NCBI GenBank assembly: GCA_913058255.1
Contig: CAJXQU010000014.1
Coordinates: 1-56,117, forward strand
Direction of reading: 5' to 3'
Source: an uncultured Pseudomonadota bacterium
Lineage (GTDB): Bacteria; Pseudomonadota; Gammaproteobacteria; CAJXQU01
Length of the DNA: 56,117 bases
Positions 27,343-36,731 of this stretch are shown piece after piece. Each line of letters starts with the position of its first letter. The first letter of the stretch is position 1. The translations under genes were made by a program, and so were the position numbers. The notes beneath the pieces were generated by a model. It had not been told where the DNA came from. It worked only from the letters and a program-made list of their open reading frames with translations, and searched no databases.

Positions 27343-28470
27343 ATGGCCGTAAATTCTAGACAAGATCTTAAAAGTACACGTCGTTGGGTCATTAAGATAG
27401 GTAGTGCCCTAGCAACCAATGAAGGCCGTGGTTTGCGCCTTGAGTCTATCGACAAATGGGTTTTTCAAGCAGCAAAACAAATTGAGGCTGGTATCGAGGT
27501 CGTCTTTGTCACATCAGGCTCTGTAGCAGAAGGGATCTCACGCCTCGGTCTAGCGGGTAGGCCTTCTACTCTACATGAAATACAAGCAGCAGCGGCTGTG
27601 GGGCAAATGGGGCTCGTTCAAGCCTACGAAACCTGCTTTCAAAACTATGGCGTTCAAACGGCTCAAATTTTATTAACTCACCTCGATCTTGCGCACCGCA
27701 AACGTTACCTCAATGCGCGAAGTACATTGACAACACTCATTGATCTAGGAGTTGTCCCCGTTGTTAATGAAAACGATACGGTCGCAACGGATGAGATCCG
27801 CTTTGGTGATAACGATACCTTAGCGGCGTTGGTTGCTAATCTAATCGATGCTGATCTACTTGTGATACTGACGGATCAGCAAGGGCTTTATAGCGCAGAT
27901 CCTCGTAGCAATGCTGATGCACACCTTATCCATGAAGGCAAAGCTGGCGATCCAGCTCTTGATGCTATGGCTGGTGAAGGTGGTATTTTGGGTAGGGGAG
28001 GCATGCGAACAAAACTGACAGCCGCAAGACATGCTGCTAACTCAGGTACGGCAACGATCATTGCTTCTGGAAATGAAGAAAATCTGCTTGAAAGAGTCGC
28101 AGCAGGCGAGCAGTTGGGAACATTATTAATACCAGATCAAGCGCCTATTATTGCACGAAAACGATGGTTAGCTGGAGGGCTTCAATCTAAAGGCAAGCTG
28201 GTGCTCGATGATGGGGCGGTTAAGGTTCTAAAAGATAAAGGTAAAAGTTTACTCGCGGTTGGTGTGAAAGAGGTTTTAGGGAAATTCGATCGTGGTGAAT
28301 TAGTTACCTGTGTTACATCTGAAGGGCATGAAGTCGCACGAGGTCTTACTAACTACTCCACTTTGGATGCAGAAAAAGTAATTGGGAAATCCAGTGAAAG
28401 CTTTGAAGAAATTCTTGGTTACTGTGGTGATCCAGAATTGATCCACCGAGATAATATGGTGGTTCTATAA
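27343..28470 (+). CDS. proB: Glutamate 5-kinase with PUA domain
   Basis: ProB phosphorylates glutamate, the first step in proline synthesis. The protein has 375 residues (E. coli 367): an amino-acid kinase domain ([72 protein letters not shown]) and a C-terminal PUA domain from about residue 278. It follows obgE by 11 bases, a common gammaproteobacterial pairing, and is convergent with rpsT across a palindromic hairpin. Confidence 0.97.
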   Translation: MAVNSRQDLKSTRRWVIKIGSALATNEGRGLRLESIDKWVFQAAKQIEAGIEVVFVTSGSVAEGISRLGLAGRPSTLHEIQAAAAVGQMGLVQAYETCFQNYGVQTAQILLTHLDLAHRKRYLNARSTLTTLIDLGVVPVVNENDTVATDEIRFGDNDTLAALVANLIDADLLVILTDQQGLYSADPRSNADAHLIHEGKAGDPALDAMAGEGGILGRGGMRTKLTAARHAANSGTATIIASGNEENLLERVAAGEQLGTLLIPDQAPIIARKRWLAGGLQSKGKLVLDDGAVKVLKDKGKSLLAVGVKEVLGKFDRGELVTCVTSEGHEVARGLTNYSTLDAEKVIGKSSESFEEILGYCGDPELIHRDNMVVL

Positions 28471-28500
28471 TCTTCCTAGATCAGAACGATCTAGGAAGAT
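28470..28500. terminator. 13-bp perfect palindromic hairpin between proB and rpsT
   Basis: ATCTTCCTAGATC (28470-28482) and GATCTAGGAAGAT (28488-28500) are perfect reverse complements over a five-base loop. The element starts on the last base of the proB stop and ends ten bases before the rpsT stop, so it could end transcription from both sides. There is no T-run on either strand, so it may instead protect 3' ends or be a protein site. Confidence 0.6.
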
Positions 28501-28509
28501 AAAGAATTC

Positions 28510-28770
28510 TTATAACGCTTTTACTTTAGTGTTAAGACGGCTCTTATGACGAGCTGCTTTGTTCTTGTGGATCAGGCCTTTGTTAGCCATGCGATCAATC
28601 ACAGGAACAGCTTCTTTGTATGCCGCTTCTGCCGCTGCCTTGTCATTGCCTTCTACCGCGTAGAGAACTTTCTTAAGAACAGTACGAAATCTAGAACGTT
28701 GTGCAGAGTTACGAACGTAGTGTGTATCAGCTTGTCTGGCGCGTTTTCTCGCTTGTGCTGTATTTGCCAA
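28510..28770 (-). CDS. rpsT: Ribosomal protein S20
   Basis: S20 binds the 5' and 3' minor domains of 16S rRNA. The 86-residue protein matches the family ([38 protein letters not shown]. coli 87). The start codon is TTG, preceded by CAGGAGA. E. coli rpsT also starts with UUG, and in E. coli this weak start is linked to autogenous control of S20 translation, so the same control may operate here. It is monocistronic and has its own strong promoter. Confidence 0.97.
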   Translation of the reverse strand: MANTAQARKRARQADTHYVRNSAQRSRFRTVLKKVLYAVEGNDKAAAEAAYKEAVPVIDRMANKGLIHKNKAARHKSRLNTKVKAL

Positions 28771-28828
28771 TTTTTCTGTCTCCTGAGACGAGAGGCCATT
28801 TTAATTCTGGCCGATATGAAAACGCGTA

Positions 28829-28857
28829 ACTATGCTGATTTTGACTACCTTTGTCAA
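28829..28857 (-). promoter_or_regulatory. Sigma-70 promoter for rpsT
   Basis: On the minus strand TTGACA (28857-28852), a 17-bp spacer and CATAGT (28834-28829) lie about 60 bases upstream of the TTG start of rpsT. The -35 is a perfect consensus. Confidence 0.75.
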
Positions 28858-29090
28858 CGCCTATGTGTCGGTAATGGGTAATACTTTTGTGGAAAATAGT
28901 TTGTTTTGTATAGTTCCTATCAATTGTTCGATAAAATATTGCATTAAAACCGTTATTACAATAACTTAGCCGCGAACTCTCGGAGTATTTTTTACTCCCA
29001 ATATATTAAGAAAATAATGATAGGGAAACAGCTTTCTTGCCACTTTTAAGCCACTTTGACCCTATATACTCTCGCAATGAGCTTTAAAAA

Positions 29091-30623
29091 ATGAGCAAGA
29101 AGTTACTACATTCTACCGCCATAGTTGGTGTTATGACGATGATCTCGCGCATTTTAGGGCTGGTGCGTGATCGGGTCATCGCCGAGTACTTTGGTGCCGG
29201 TGTGGGGGCAGATGCTTTTTTTGTTGCTTTTAAGATTCCAAACTTCCTTCGCCGTTTATTTGCTGAGGGTGCTTTTTCTCAAGCGTTTGTACCGATACTT
29301 TCAGAATACCGGACGAAACGCTCACATGATGAAACACATCAGCTGATCAACAGTGTTGCGGGTACCTTAGGCTTAGTTGTTACGATTATAACCGTACTTG
29401 GAGTGTTGGCAGCTCCTTTGTTGATCTCAATTTTTGCTCCCGGGTTTATTGAGGATGAAGCAAAGTTTGATCTGACCGTTTCATTATTACGAATCACTTT
29501 TCCCTACATACTGTTTATTTCTTTGACGGCACTAGCAGGTGGTGTGCTGAATACCTATAGACACTTTGCTGGGCCGGCTTTCACCCCAGTGTTTCTCAAT
29601 ATTTGTATTATCAGTGCATCGATATGGTTAGCTCCACAGTTGGAGGAGCCGATTAAAGCGTTAGCTTGGGGGGTTTTCTTCGGCGGCATAGTACAGCTTT
29701 TATTTCAATTTCCCTTCTTGATGAAGCTTAAACTTTTTCCTCGCCCCAGTTTAAAAAAGACTGATGAGGGCGTGCGACGGATTCTTAAATTGATGGGCCC
29801 CGCCATTTTTGGTGTTTCCGTGTCACAAATTAATTTATTGTTCGACACCCTGATTGCCTCGTTCTTGATCACGGGTAGCGTGTCTTGGCTTTACTATGCT
29901 GATCGAATGCTGGAGTTTCCGCTCGGTGTCTTTGGGATTGCGCTTGGTGTGGTTATATTGCCCAGTCTGTCAGAGAAGCATGCGGAAGGTTCAAAAGAAC
30001 ATTTTTCGAAAATGCTCGACTGGGCGCTACGCTGGGTGTTCGTCATAGGGACGCCAGCAGCATTAGGATTGGCATTTTTAGCTGAGCCAATGCTTAGCAC
30101 CTTATTTCAGTACGGTGAATTTTCTGCGCAGGATGTTGAGTTTTCAAGTAAAGCCTTAGTTGCTTATTCATTCGGCCTGTTGGGCTTCACTCTGATCAAG
30201 GTTCTGGCTCCCGGCTACTATTCTCGGCAAGATATAAAAACGCCTGTTCGAATTGGCATCATTGCGATGATTGCGAATATGATCTTTAACGTCATATTAG
30301 TGTTTCCTTTTGCTCATGCAGGCTTAGCGCTCGCAACCTCCTTATCTGCTTTTCTCAACGCTGGGCTGTTGTATCGCGGTCTGCGGCAGCAAGATGTTTA
30401 TCACCCAGAAGCTGGTTGGATTAAGCTATTGTTCAAGATAGGCATGGCAGGATTAGCGATGGCTTTAATACTGTGGTTTAACGTGCCTGAGCTGGGACAG
30501 TGGGAAGGATGGTCTGGTTTGGAGCGCACCGCACAACTGGCTAAATGGATCGCAATAGGTGGAGGTGTCTATGTGGGGCTCCTATTTATTCTCGGAGTAA
30601 GATGGCGGGATATGAACTTGTGA
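29091..30623 (+). CDS. murJ: Lipid II flippase MurJ
   Basis: MurJ flips the peptidoglycan precursor lipid II across the inner membrane. The 510-residue protein has about 14 hydrophobic segments, the N-terminal SRILGLVRDRVIAEYFGAG, and NFLRRLFAEGAFSQAFVPIL, both signatures of the family with the essential arginines. It is divergent from rpsT, its usual neighbour, and precedes a thioredoxin-like gene by 40 bases. In many gammaproteobacteria ribF follows murJ directly; here the thioredoxin gene and a 450-bp gap intervene. Confidence 0.96.
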   Translation: MSKKLLHSTAIVGVMTMISRILGLVRDRVIAEYFGAGVGADAFFVAFKIPNFLRRLFAEGAFSQAFVPILSEYRTKRSHDETHQLINSVAGTLGLVVTIITVLGVLAAPLLISIFAPGFIEDEAKFDLTVSLLRITFPYILFISLTALAGGVLNTYRHFAGPAFTPVFLNICIISASIWLAPQLEEPIKALAWGVFFGGIVQLLFQFPFLMKLKLFPRPSLKKTDEGVRRILKLMGPAIFGVSVSQINLLFDTLIASFLITGSVSWLYYADRMLEFPLGVFGIALGVVILPSLSEKHAEGSKEHFSKMLDWALRWVFVIGTPAALGLAFLAEPMLSTLFQYGEFSAQDVEFSSKALVAYSFGLLGFTLIKVLAPGYYSRQDIKTPVRIGIIAMIANMIFNVILVFPFAHAGLALATSLSAFLNAGLLYRGLRQQDVYHPEAGWIKLLFKIGMAGLAMALILWFNVPELGQWEGWSGLERTAQLAKWIAIGGGVYVGLLFILGVRWRDMNL

Positions 30624-30663
30624 GCGGAAACATGCTCTAAACCGTTAAAACGGAAGGTAAAAA

Positions 30664-31167
30664 ATGTCTATTAAACGAATCATATTAACTTTATTTTTAT
30701 TGTTGTCTTCTTCAGTGATGGCGGGCGAGTTCGATACCAGCATGAAGCTGAAGAAGCTTGATGGGAGCTTAGGTAGTCTTCAAGAACATGTTGGTAAGGG
30801 CAAGTGGACACTCGTCATGTTTTGGGAAACAACGTGTAGCATTTGTAAGCAGCAAGAACCAGAGTATGCAAAGTTTCATATGGAGCACAAAGACAAGGAT
30901 GCTGAAGTGGTCGCTATCTCTATCGATGGTATGGAGAACGTAGATTTAATCAAATCTTATAAGAAAGAATACTCGTTGCCATACCATGTGATGGTGACGG
31001 ATAAACAAGAAGTTCGTGATAAATACTTTGCGGCGACTGACGAACAATTCCGCGGAACCCCTACTTATCTATTATTTTCACCAGAAGGTGAGTTGAAAGC
31101 CGCGCAGCCAGGAATGTTGCCAGCATCTTCGGTTGAAAACTATATTTCTAAATCGGCTGAGAAATAA
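30664..31167 (+). CDS. Exported TlpA-like thioredoxin-fold protein
   Basis: The 167-residue protein has a signal peptide (about 1-20, ending VMAGEF) and a thioredoxin fold with the active-site motif CSIC in FWETTCSICKQQEPEY. The cis-proline region is FRGTPTYLLF. This composition fits periplasmic TlpA/ResA-like reductants that serve cytochrome c maturation or envelope thiol repair. The role is inferred from fold only; no cytochrome maturation gene is adjacent. It may share the murJ transcript. Confidence 0.85.
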   Translation: MSIKRIILTLFLLLSSSVMAGEFDTSMKLKKLDGSLGSLQEHVGKGKWTLVMFWETTCSICKQQEPEYAKFHMEHKDKDAEVVAISIDGMENVDLIKSYKKEYSLPYHVMVTDKQEVRDKYFAATDEQFRGTPTYLLFSPEGELKAAQPGMLPASSVENYISKSAEK

Positions 31168-31620
31168 AAAAGCTGGAATCTAAATAAGGGGTAACGTACC
31201 GTCGAGAAAGAATGTGTTGCAAGAGAATGTCGATACAGAGATAAATAGGGATTATTCCCAAGGTTGTGAAAATCACTTTATTAGGAGAGTCGATACCGTA
31301 CTTTTTGAATAGCTTCCAATCTCTTTGATGAGGGAAGTTTGCCAACTATAGAGTTGTGATGAAAGTATCGATCTATTATTTTCTTTTTTAGACCATGCTA
31401 AGAATAAGTCTTCGCAGGAAAAAAGTGACGAACGAATGATATATCGATTGTTATCAACGTGATGATTGAGGTTAGATTAACATCCATTGATGCCTTATGT
31501 TTTTATGATGACCATTCTTTGTGAATATTTAAATTAATCGACATTAACTTGTAAAATTAATTTTTCTGCAACAATCGCTAAGTCTCCGCTATAATCCATT
31601 CTTTTTGACTTGGCCAAAAG
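31168..31620. other. 453-bp gap between the thioredoxin gene and ribF
   Basis: Apart from the ribF promoter near its right end I can name nothing here. A minus-strand open frame (31345-31148, 65 codons, one hydrophobic stretch) lacks supporting signals and I do not call it. The region is AT-rich and may hold remains of lost sequence. Confidence 0.5.
31566..31595 (+). promoter_or_regulatory. Promoter for ribF-ileS-lspA
   Basis: A perfect TATAAT lies at 31590-31595, about 25 bases before the ribF ATG. A weak -35 (CTGCAA, 31566-31571) is 18 bp upstream. It would drive the whole ribF-ileS-lspA operon. Confidence 0.6.
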
Positions 31621-32550
31621 ATGGAACTTGTTCGAAACCTCAACGATCTGCAGTCTCGCTTCAAGGAGTGCGTCGCGACGATCGGTAATTTTGATGGTTT
31701 TCATCTGGGGCATCAGGCCGTTTTACAACAATTACGCCGTCGTGCGGATGCGCTAAGCTTACCTGTCACTGTGGTGGTTTTTGAGCCGCAGCCGATGGAG
31801 TTTTTTGATCCTGACAATGCTCCTGCACGTTTGACCCGTTGGCGTGAAAAGTATCAGTTATTGCGTGAGCACGGTGTTGATCGGATGATCTGCATACGTT
31901 TTGATGCTGAGCTGGCGAGCGTGTCGGCGAACGATTTTGTTGTTGACCTTTTGCTAGGCAAGGTTGGAGTAAAGCATCTGTTGATTGGTGATGACTTTCG
32001 GTTTGGTCAACGTCGGAAAGGGAATTATGCTTTACTCTGCGAGTTAGGTGCTCAATATGATTTTACTGTCGAACAATCGGCGACTTTCTTGCTTGAGAAT
32101 GCTCGAGTCAGTAGCAGCCGAATACGAGCATTAATAGCGTCTGGAGATCTTGATGCTGCTGCGAGACTGTTAGGTCGCAATTACAGTATAAGTGGTCGTG
32201 TTACGCATGGAAAAAAAGAAGGGCGAGTTTTAGGCTTTCCAACGGCAAATATTGAGTTGCAACGCATGAAGACGGCATTGCAAGGCATTTTTGTGGCGAA
32301 GGTTGTTATTGAAGGGCTGCCCGATCAACCTTCGGTAGCCTATATTGGAAGTAAACCGACACTCGGTGGAACTCGAAGTTTGCTTGAAGCACACCTACTA
32401 GATTTTTCCGGTAATTTATACGGTCGGTCTATAAAGGTGGAGTTCTTGCAGAAGTTGCGGGATGATAAGAAGTTTGATTCTTTTGAAAGCCTTAAAGAAC
32501 AAATTACGATAGATGCCAACAAGGCGAAAGAATATTTTTTAGAACCATAA
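31621..32550 (+). CDS. ribF: Bifunctional riboflavin kinase/FAD synthetase
   Basis: RibF phosphorylates riboflavin to FMN and adenylylates FMN to FAD. The 309-residue protein has the nucleotidyltransferase domain first (ATIGNFDGFHLGHQAVL, with the HxGH-type motif; later ARVSSSRIRALIASGDL) and the riboflavin kinase domain from about residue 185 (GRVTHGKKEGRVLGFPTANIEL). Length matches the family (E. coli 313). It starts the ribF-ileS-lspA operon, 41 bases before ileS. Confidence 0.97.
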   Translation: MELVRNLNDLQSRFKECVATIGNFDGFHLGHQAVLQQLRRRADALSLPVTVVVFEPQPMEFFDPDNAPARLTRWREKYQLLREHGVDRMICIRFDAELASVSANDFVVDLLLGKVGVKHLLIGDDFRFGQRRKGNYALLCELGAQYDFTVEQSATFLLENARVSSSRIRALIASGDLDAAARLLGRNYSISGRVTHGKKEGRVLGFPTANIELQRMKTALQGIFVAKVVIEGLPDQPSVAYIGSKPTLGGTRSLLEAHLLDFSGNLYGRSIKVEFLQKLRDDKKFDSFESLKEQITIDANKAKEYFLEP

Positions 32551-32591
32551 GTTACTATACCCATTAGTTAATAAGCGAAAATAAATTAATA

Positions 32592-35423
32592 ATGAGCTCA
32601 GATTACAAACCAACTCTAAATCTTCCTAAAACAGATTTTCCTATGCGCGGCAATTTACCTAACCGTGAACCTGCGATGCTCAAACAATGGGAGTCTGAAG
32701 GCCTTTACCAGAAGATCCGTGAAGCACGGGCGGGTAAGGAAAAGTATATTCTGCACGATGGCCCTCCCTACGCGAATGGAGACATTCATATTGGGCACGC
32801 CGTCAATAAGGTTCTGAAAGATATTATTATTAAGTCGCGATCATTGAATGATTTAGATACGCCATACATACCGGGTTGGGATTGTCACGGTTTGCCTATC
32901 GAACTGATGGTTGAGAAAAAGGTTGGAAAGGCTGGCCATAAGGTCGATGCAAAGACATTTCGTAAAGCTTGTCGTGAATATGCACAAAAGCAGGTCGATA
33001 AGCAGCGTACAGATTTTAAACGGTTAGGAGTGTTCGCTGATTGGGATAATCCTTATTTGACGATGAACTTTAAGTTCGAGGCGAATATCATTCGTGGTTT
33101 GGGTAAGATCATCGAAGCAGGGCATATGCACAAAGGCGTGAAGCCGGTGCACTGGTGTACGGATTGCGGATCAGCATTAGCCGAAGCTGAAGTTGAATAT
33201 GAAAATAAGACTTCTCCAGCAATCGATGTTCGTTTTGATGTGTTGGATGAAGAAGCCTTGTTGAGTCGTTGCGAACACGTCGATGGCCGTAATGGTGAAG
33301 GACGTATGTCGGTGGCGATATGGACAACAACGCCTTGGACTTTGCCCGCAAATCAGGCTGTAGCGATCAATCCTGAGATTGAGTATTCCGTGGTGCAATG
33401 TGATGGTGATCATGGTGCTGAAAGGATCCTGATCGCGGAAGGTTTGATCAAGGATGTGATGATCCGATATGGCTACGAAGACCATCGAGTCATTGCATAT
33501 TGTAAAGGTTCTGAGCTAGAAGGTTTGAAACTCAAACATCCATTTTATGATCGTGAAGTGCCGATTATTCTGGGTGACCATGTCACTTTGGATGCGGGCA
33601 CTGGTGCAGTTCATACTGCGCCAGGACATGGTCAGGATGATTATACTGTGGGTTTGAAATATGGTTTGACGGTTGATAATCCCGTTGGCGACAATGGTTG
33701 CTTCTTACCGAATACTGAACGGTTTGCGGGTAAGCATGTCTTTGCTGCAAATGAGCAGGTTATCGAAGTTCTGAAAGCGAATACGGCATTGCTGCATCAT
33801 GAAAACTTGAACCATAGTTACCCACACTGCTGGCGGCATAAAACACCAATAATTTTCCGTGCAACGCCACAATGGTTTGTTAGCATGGATGGCAATAATT
33901 TACGTAAAACAGCACTTGAAGAAGTCGGTAATGTGAACTGGATGCCAGACTGGGGTGAAGAACGTATTAAGGGCATGATCGAAAACCGCCCAGACTGGTG
34001 TATTTCGCGTCAACGTACTTGGGGCGTGCCTATCGCAGTTTTTATTCATAGAGAGACGCAAGAGCTGCACCCTGATACATCAACACTCATTGCTGAAGTG
34101 GCAGAACGAGTTGAACAAGAAGGCATTGATGCTTGGTTTGATCTGGATGCAAAAGAATTACTTGGTGATGAAGCTGAGCAATATGCCAAGGTGACGGACA
34201 CTTTAGATGTTTGGTTTGATTCCGGTGTCACGCATGAATGTGTATTGCAGCAGAATGATGCTTTGAATTTTCCTGCGGACTTGTACCTTGAAGGCTCTGA
34301 TCAACATCGTGGCTGGTTCCAGTCTTCTTTATTAACTTCGGTTGCTATGAATGATAGTGCTCCTTATAAAAATGTGTTGACGCATGGCTTTGTAGTGGAT
34401 GCGAAGGGCATGAAAATGTCAAAATCCAAGGGCAATGTTGTTGAGCCTCAAAAGGTTATTAATCGCTTAGGTGCTGATATTTTACGCTTATGGATTGCTT
34501 CGTCTGATTACAGCGCAGAGATGAGCGTTTCAGATGAAATTTTGAACCGTACCGCGGATGCTTATCGACGGATCAGAAATACTGCTCGTTTCTTGCTATC
34601 AAACTTAGATGGATTTGAGCCAGAAACAAATAGTGTTCCATTCGACGAAATGGTCAAGCTTGATCGTTGGGCTATTCAACATGCTGCTCAGGTTCAAAAA
34701 GAGATTATTGAAGCCTACGAAAACTTTCAGTTTCATGTAATTTATCAAAAACTACATCATTTTTGTGCCGTTGAAATGGGTGGCTTCTACCTAGATATCA
34801 TTAAAGATAGACAGTACACCACACAAGGCGATAGCCATGCGAGACGATCAGCTCAAACGGCACTTTATCATATCATCGAAGCGATGACGCGCTGGGTTGC
34901 TCCAATCCTGAGCTTTACAGCAGAAGAGTTGTGGATGCATATCCCGGGGAAACACGACGATTCTGTTTTCTTACAAACATGGTATGAGCCGCTGAATGAG
35001 CTGGCTGAAACAATGGAGTTTGATCAAGCTTATTGGCATCAGGTGATCAGCGTTCGTGAAGCGATAAGCAAGGAGATGGAAAGCTTGCGTGTTGAGGGTG
35101 CAATTGGCTCTACATTGGATGCTGAAATCGATGTTTATTGCGATGATGCACTTTATGCGGATCTGACGAAGCTTGAAGATGAACTGCGGTTTGTGTTTAT
35201 CACTTCGTATGCCCGTGTGCATCCGTTGTCAGAAGCACCTGAAAGTGCTGTAACGACAGAGTTAGAGACGTTGAAGCTGGTCGCTGTGGCATCTGAACAT
35301 GACAAATGTGTGCGCTGTTGGCATCATCGTGAAGATGTTGGTCAAAACTCAGAACATTCTGAACTCTGCGGGCGTTGTGTTGAAAATGTCACTGGTGATG
35401 GCGAACTTCGTTCGTTCGCTTAA
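32592..35423 (+). CDS. ileS: Isoleucyl-tRNA synthetase
   Basis: IleRS charges tRNA-Ile and edits valine. The 943-residue protein is of the bacterial type (E. coli 938): class I HIGH motif in [22 protein letters not shown] in [10 protein letters not shown], the CP1 editing domain with [13 protein letters not shown] and the [17 protein letters not shown] stretch, and a C-terminal zinc ribbon ([12 protein letters not shown] ... CGRCVENV). It lies 11 bases before lspA. Confidence 0.98.
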   Translation: MSSDYKPTLNLPKTDFPMRGNLPNREPAMLKQWESEGLYQKIREARAGKEKYILHDGPPYANGDIHIGHAVNKVLKDIIIKSRSLNDLDTPYIPGWDCHGLPIELMVEKKVGKAGHKVDAKTFRKACREYAQKQVDKQRTDFKRLGVFADWDNPYLTMNFKFEANIIRGLGKIIEAGHMHKGVKPVHWCTDCGSALAEAEVEYENKTSPAIDVRFDVLDEEALLSRCEHVDGRNGEGRMSVAIWTTTPWTLPANQAVAINPEIEYSVVQCDGDHGAERILIAEGLIKDVMIRYGYEDHRVIAYCKGSELEGLKLKHPFYDREVPIILGDHVTLDAGTGAVHTAPGHGQDDYTVGLKYGLTVDNPVGDNGCFLPNTERFAGKHVFAANEQVIEVLKANTALLHHENLNHSYPHCWRHKTPIIFRATPQWFVSMDGNNLRKTALEEVGNVNWMPDWGEERIKGMIENRPDWCISRQRTWGVPIAVFIHRETQELHPDTSTLIAEVAERVEQEGIDAWFDLDAKELLGDEAEQYAKVTDTLDVWFDSGVTHECVLQQNDALNFPADLYLEGSDQHRGWFQSSLLTSVAMNDSAPYKNVLTHGFVVDAKGMKMSKSKGNVVEPQKVINRLGADILRLWIASSDYSAEMSVSDEILNRTADAYRRIRNTARFLLSNLDGFEPETNSVPFDEMVKLDRWAIQHAAQVQKEIIEAYENFQFHVIYQKLHHFCAVEMGGFYLDIIKDRQYTTQGDSHARRSAQTALYHIIEAMTRWVAPILSFTAEELWMHIPGKHDDSVFLQTWYEPLNELAETMEFDQAYWHQVISVREAISKEMESLRVEGAIGSTLDAEIDVYCDDALYADLTKLEDELRFVFITSYARVHPLSEAPESAVTTELETLKLVAVASEHDKCVRCWHHREDVGQNSEHSELCGRCVENVTGDGELRSFA

Positions 35424-35434
35424 GTGGAGATATT

Positions 35435-35899
35435 ATGATGCGCTGGTTCTGGCTTTCGGCTGTGGTTGTTATCATTGATCAGTTGAGTAAGTTTTATGTG
35501 TCGGAGAGCTTAGCGTCTCAGCCTCCTATGGAGCTTACCTCGTGGTTAAATTTAATTCTAGCTCATAACACTGGCGCTGCGTTTAGCTTTCTGGGTGATG
35601 CAGGCGGTTGGCAACGTTGGTTTTTTGTAATTTTGTCGAGTGTTGTATCGATTGTTATTGCCGTTTGGTTGATGCGATTGCCTAAGACTAATATTTGTTT
35701 AGCGAGTGCGCTGTCATTAATCTTGGGTGGAGCTGTTGGTAATTTAATCGATAGAGCATGGTTTGGGTATGTTGTCGACTTTATCGATTTCCATATTGAT
35801 ACATGGCATTACGCAACTTTTAATATTGCTGATAGTGCAATCTTCATTGGTGCAATCTTGATGTTGATCGATGCTTTTTTGCTTTCAACAGATGAGTAA
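35435..35899 (+). CDS. lspA: Lipoprotein signal peptidase (signal peptidase II)
   Basis: LspA cleaves the signal peptides of diacylated prolipoproteins in the inner membrane. The 154-residue protein has four hydrophobic segments and the catalytic aspartates D115 (YVVDFIDFH) and D133 (FNIADSAI). The NTGAAFSFL segment is also conserved. It ends the ribF-ileS-lspA operon. The fkpB and ispH genes that often follow are absent; the next genes are on the other strand. Confidence 0.97.
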   Translation: MMRWFWLSAVVVIIDQLSKFYVSESLASQPPMELTSWLNLILAHNTGAAFSFLGDAGGWQRWFFVILSSVVSIVIAVWLMRLPKTNICLASALSLILGGAVGNLIDRAWFGYVVDFIDFHIDTWHYATFNIADSAIFIGAILMLIDAFLLSTDE

Positions 35900-36002
35900 G
35901 GTATTTCCTAAAACTTAAGACCAAGTTTAGAGAATTGAAGTTTCAAGTTTCTAGGACTTAATATAATGAATGAGGTTTTTCTTGGTTTATTAACCCTGAA
36001 TC

Positions 36003-36722
36003 CTAATCTGCTTCATATAGATAGCTTTCCAACATATCTCGTTCCGAGGCTGCTAAATCGGTGAACTCAAGTCGTTTTTGAATGAGCTCTTTCGGAATTA
36101 AACCTTTGGAGATAAGCCGTCTCTTTTCTTCAGGAAGGATCGAATTTCGAATAAAAACTTCCATTGCAGATAGTGCCTTAGAATCGACAATTAGGCTGAC
36201 TTCATCTAGTAACGCGCGGAAACCGCTATCGGGGTTTTGCAAACGTAAGTCAATGAAATCCATCGGAATGGTTCCCGTCTTGTAGATAGTTTTCATCTCG
36301 GCTCGGTAGTTTTCTATCAACTTAGGTTTCACCGATTTTTCTATTTTATGTTCAAGGATCTCCATTCTTTTTGCGAAGAGTTTACTGATGAAACTACCTG
36401 ATTGTTCTGGGGTATTTAGAACTAAATCGTAAATAGATAAAACCTGCTTGAGTGATAGTTGATGGTAGGTATCGGCTATAAAAATTCGGTTCCGTTTATT
36501 TAGAAAACTATCAATGGACTCATTCCCTAGAGTGAAAATGATATCCATTAACTCTCTGACTTTTTTATTAAACCCAAGAGCACAAATAAGTTGGCTTGGG
36601 TTTAATTTAAAAAGTTCCGCGGCTTCTTCTTCGCTGGTTGAAGCCATATCAACCCCAGATGAGTAGAACAGATCAACGATCTTTTCTGGTGTTGAGGTTA
36701 ATAACTCGTTGAATGCAGGCAT
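36003..36722 (-). CDS. Protein of unknown function (239 aa)
   Basis: I do not recognise this protein. It has 239 residues, is mostly helical by composition, and has no signal peptide, membrane segment or cysteine-rich motif. The C-terminal part (LPEEKRRLISKGLIPKELIQ) is basic and charged. It follows the SEL1/SPOR gene by nine bases, so the two are almost certainly one transcript and may act together at the envelope, although this protein looks cytoplasmic. The start is the first ATG, near AAGGTGA upstream. Confidence 0.7.
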   Translation of the reverse strand: MPAFNELLTSTPEKIVDLFYSSGVDMASTSEEEAAELFKLNPSQLICALGFNKKVRELMDIIFTLGNESIDSFLNKRNRIFIADTYHQLSLKQVLSIYDLVLNTPEQSGSFISKLFAKRMEILEHKIEKSVKPKLIENYRAEMKTIYKTGTIPMDFIDLRLQNPDSGFRALLDEVSLIVDSKALSAMEVFIRNSILPEEKRRLISKGLIPKELIQKRLEFTDLAASERDMLESYLYEAD

Positions 36723-36731
36723 CAGTTCACC

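Noticed and set aside
31148-31345. Minus-strand 65-codon open frame with a hydrophobic stretch after the thioredoxin gene
   Set aside because: It overlaps the end of the thioredoxin gene, has no clear ribosome binding site or promoter, and AT-rich intergenic DNA gives such hydrophobic frames by chance.
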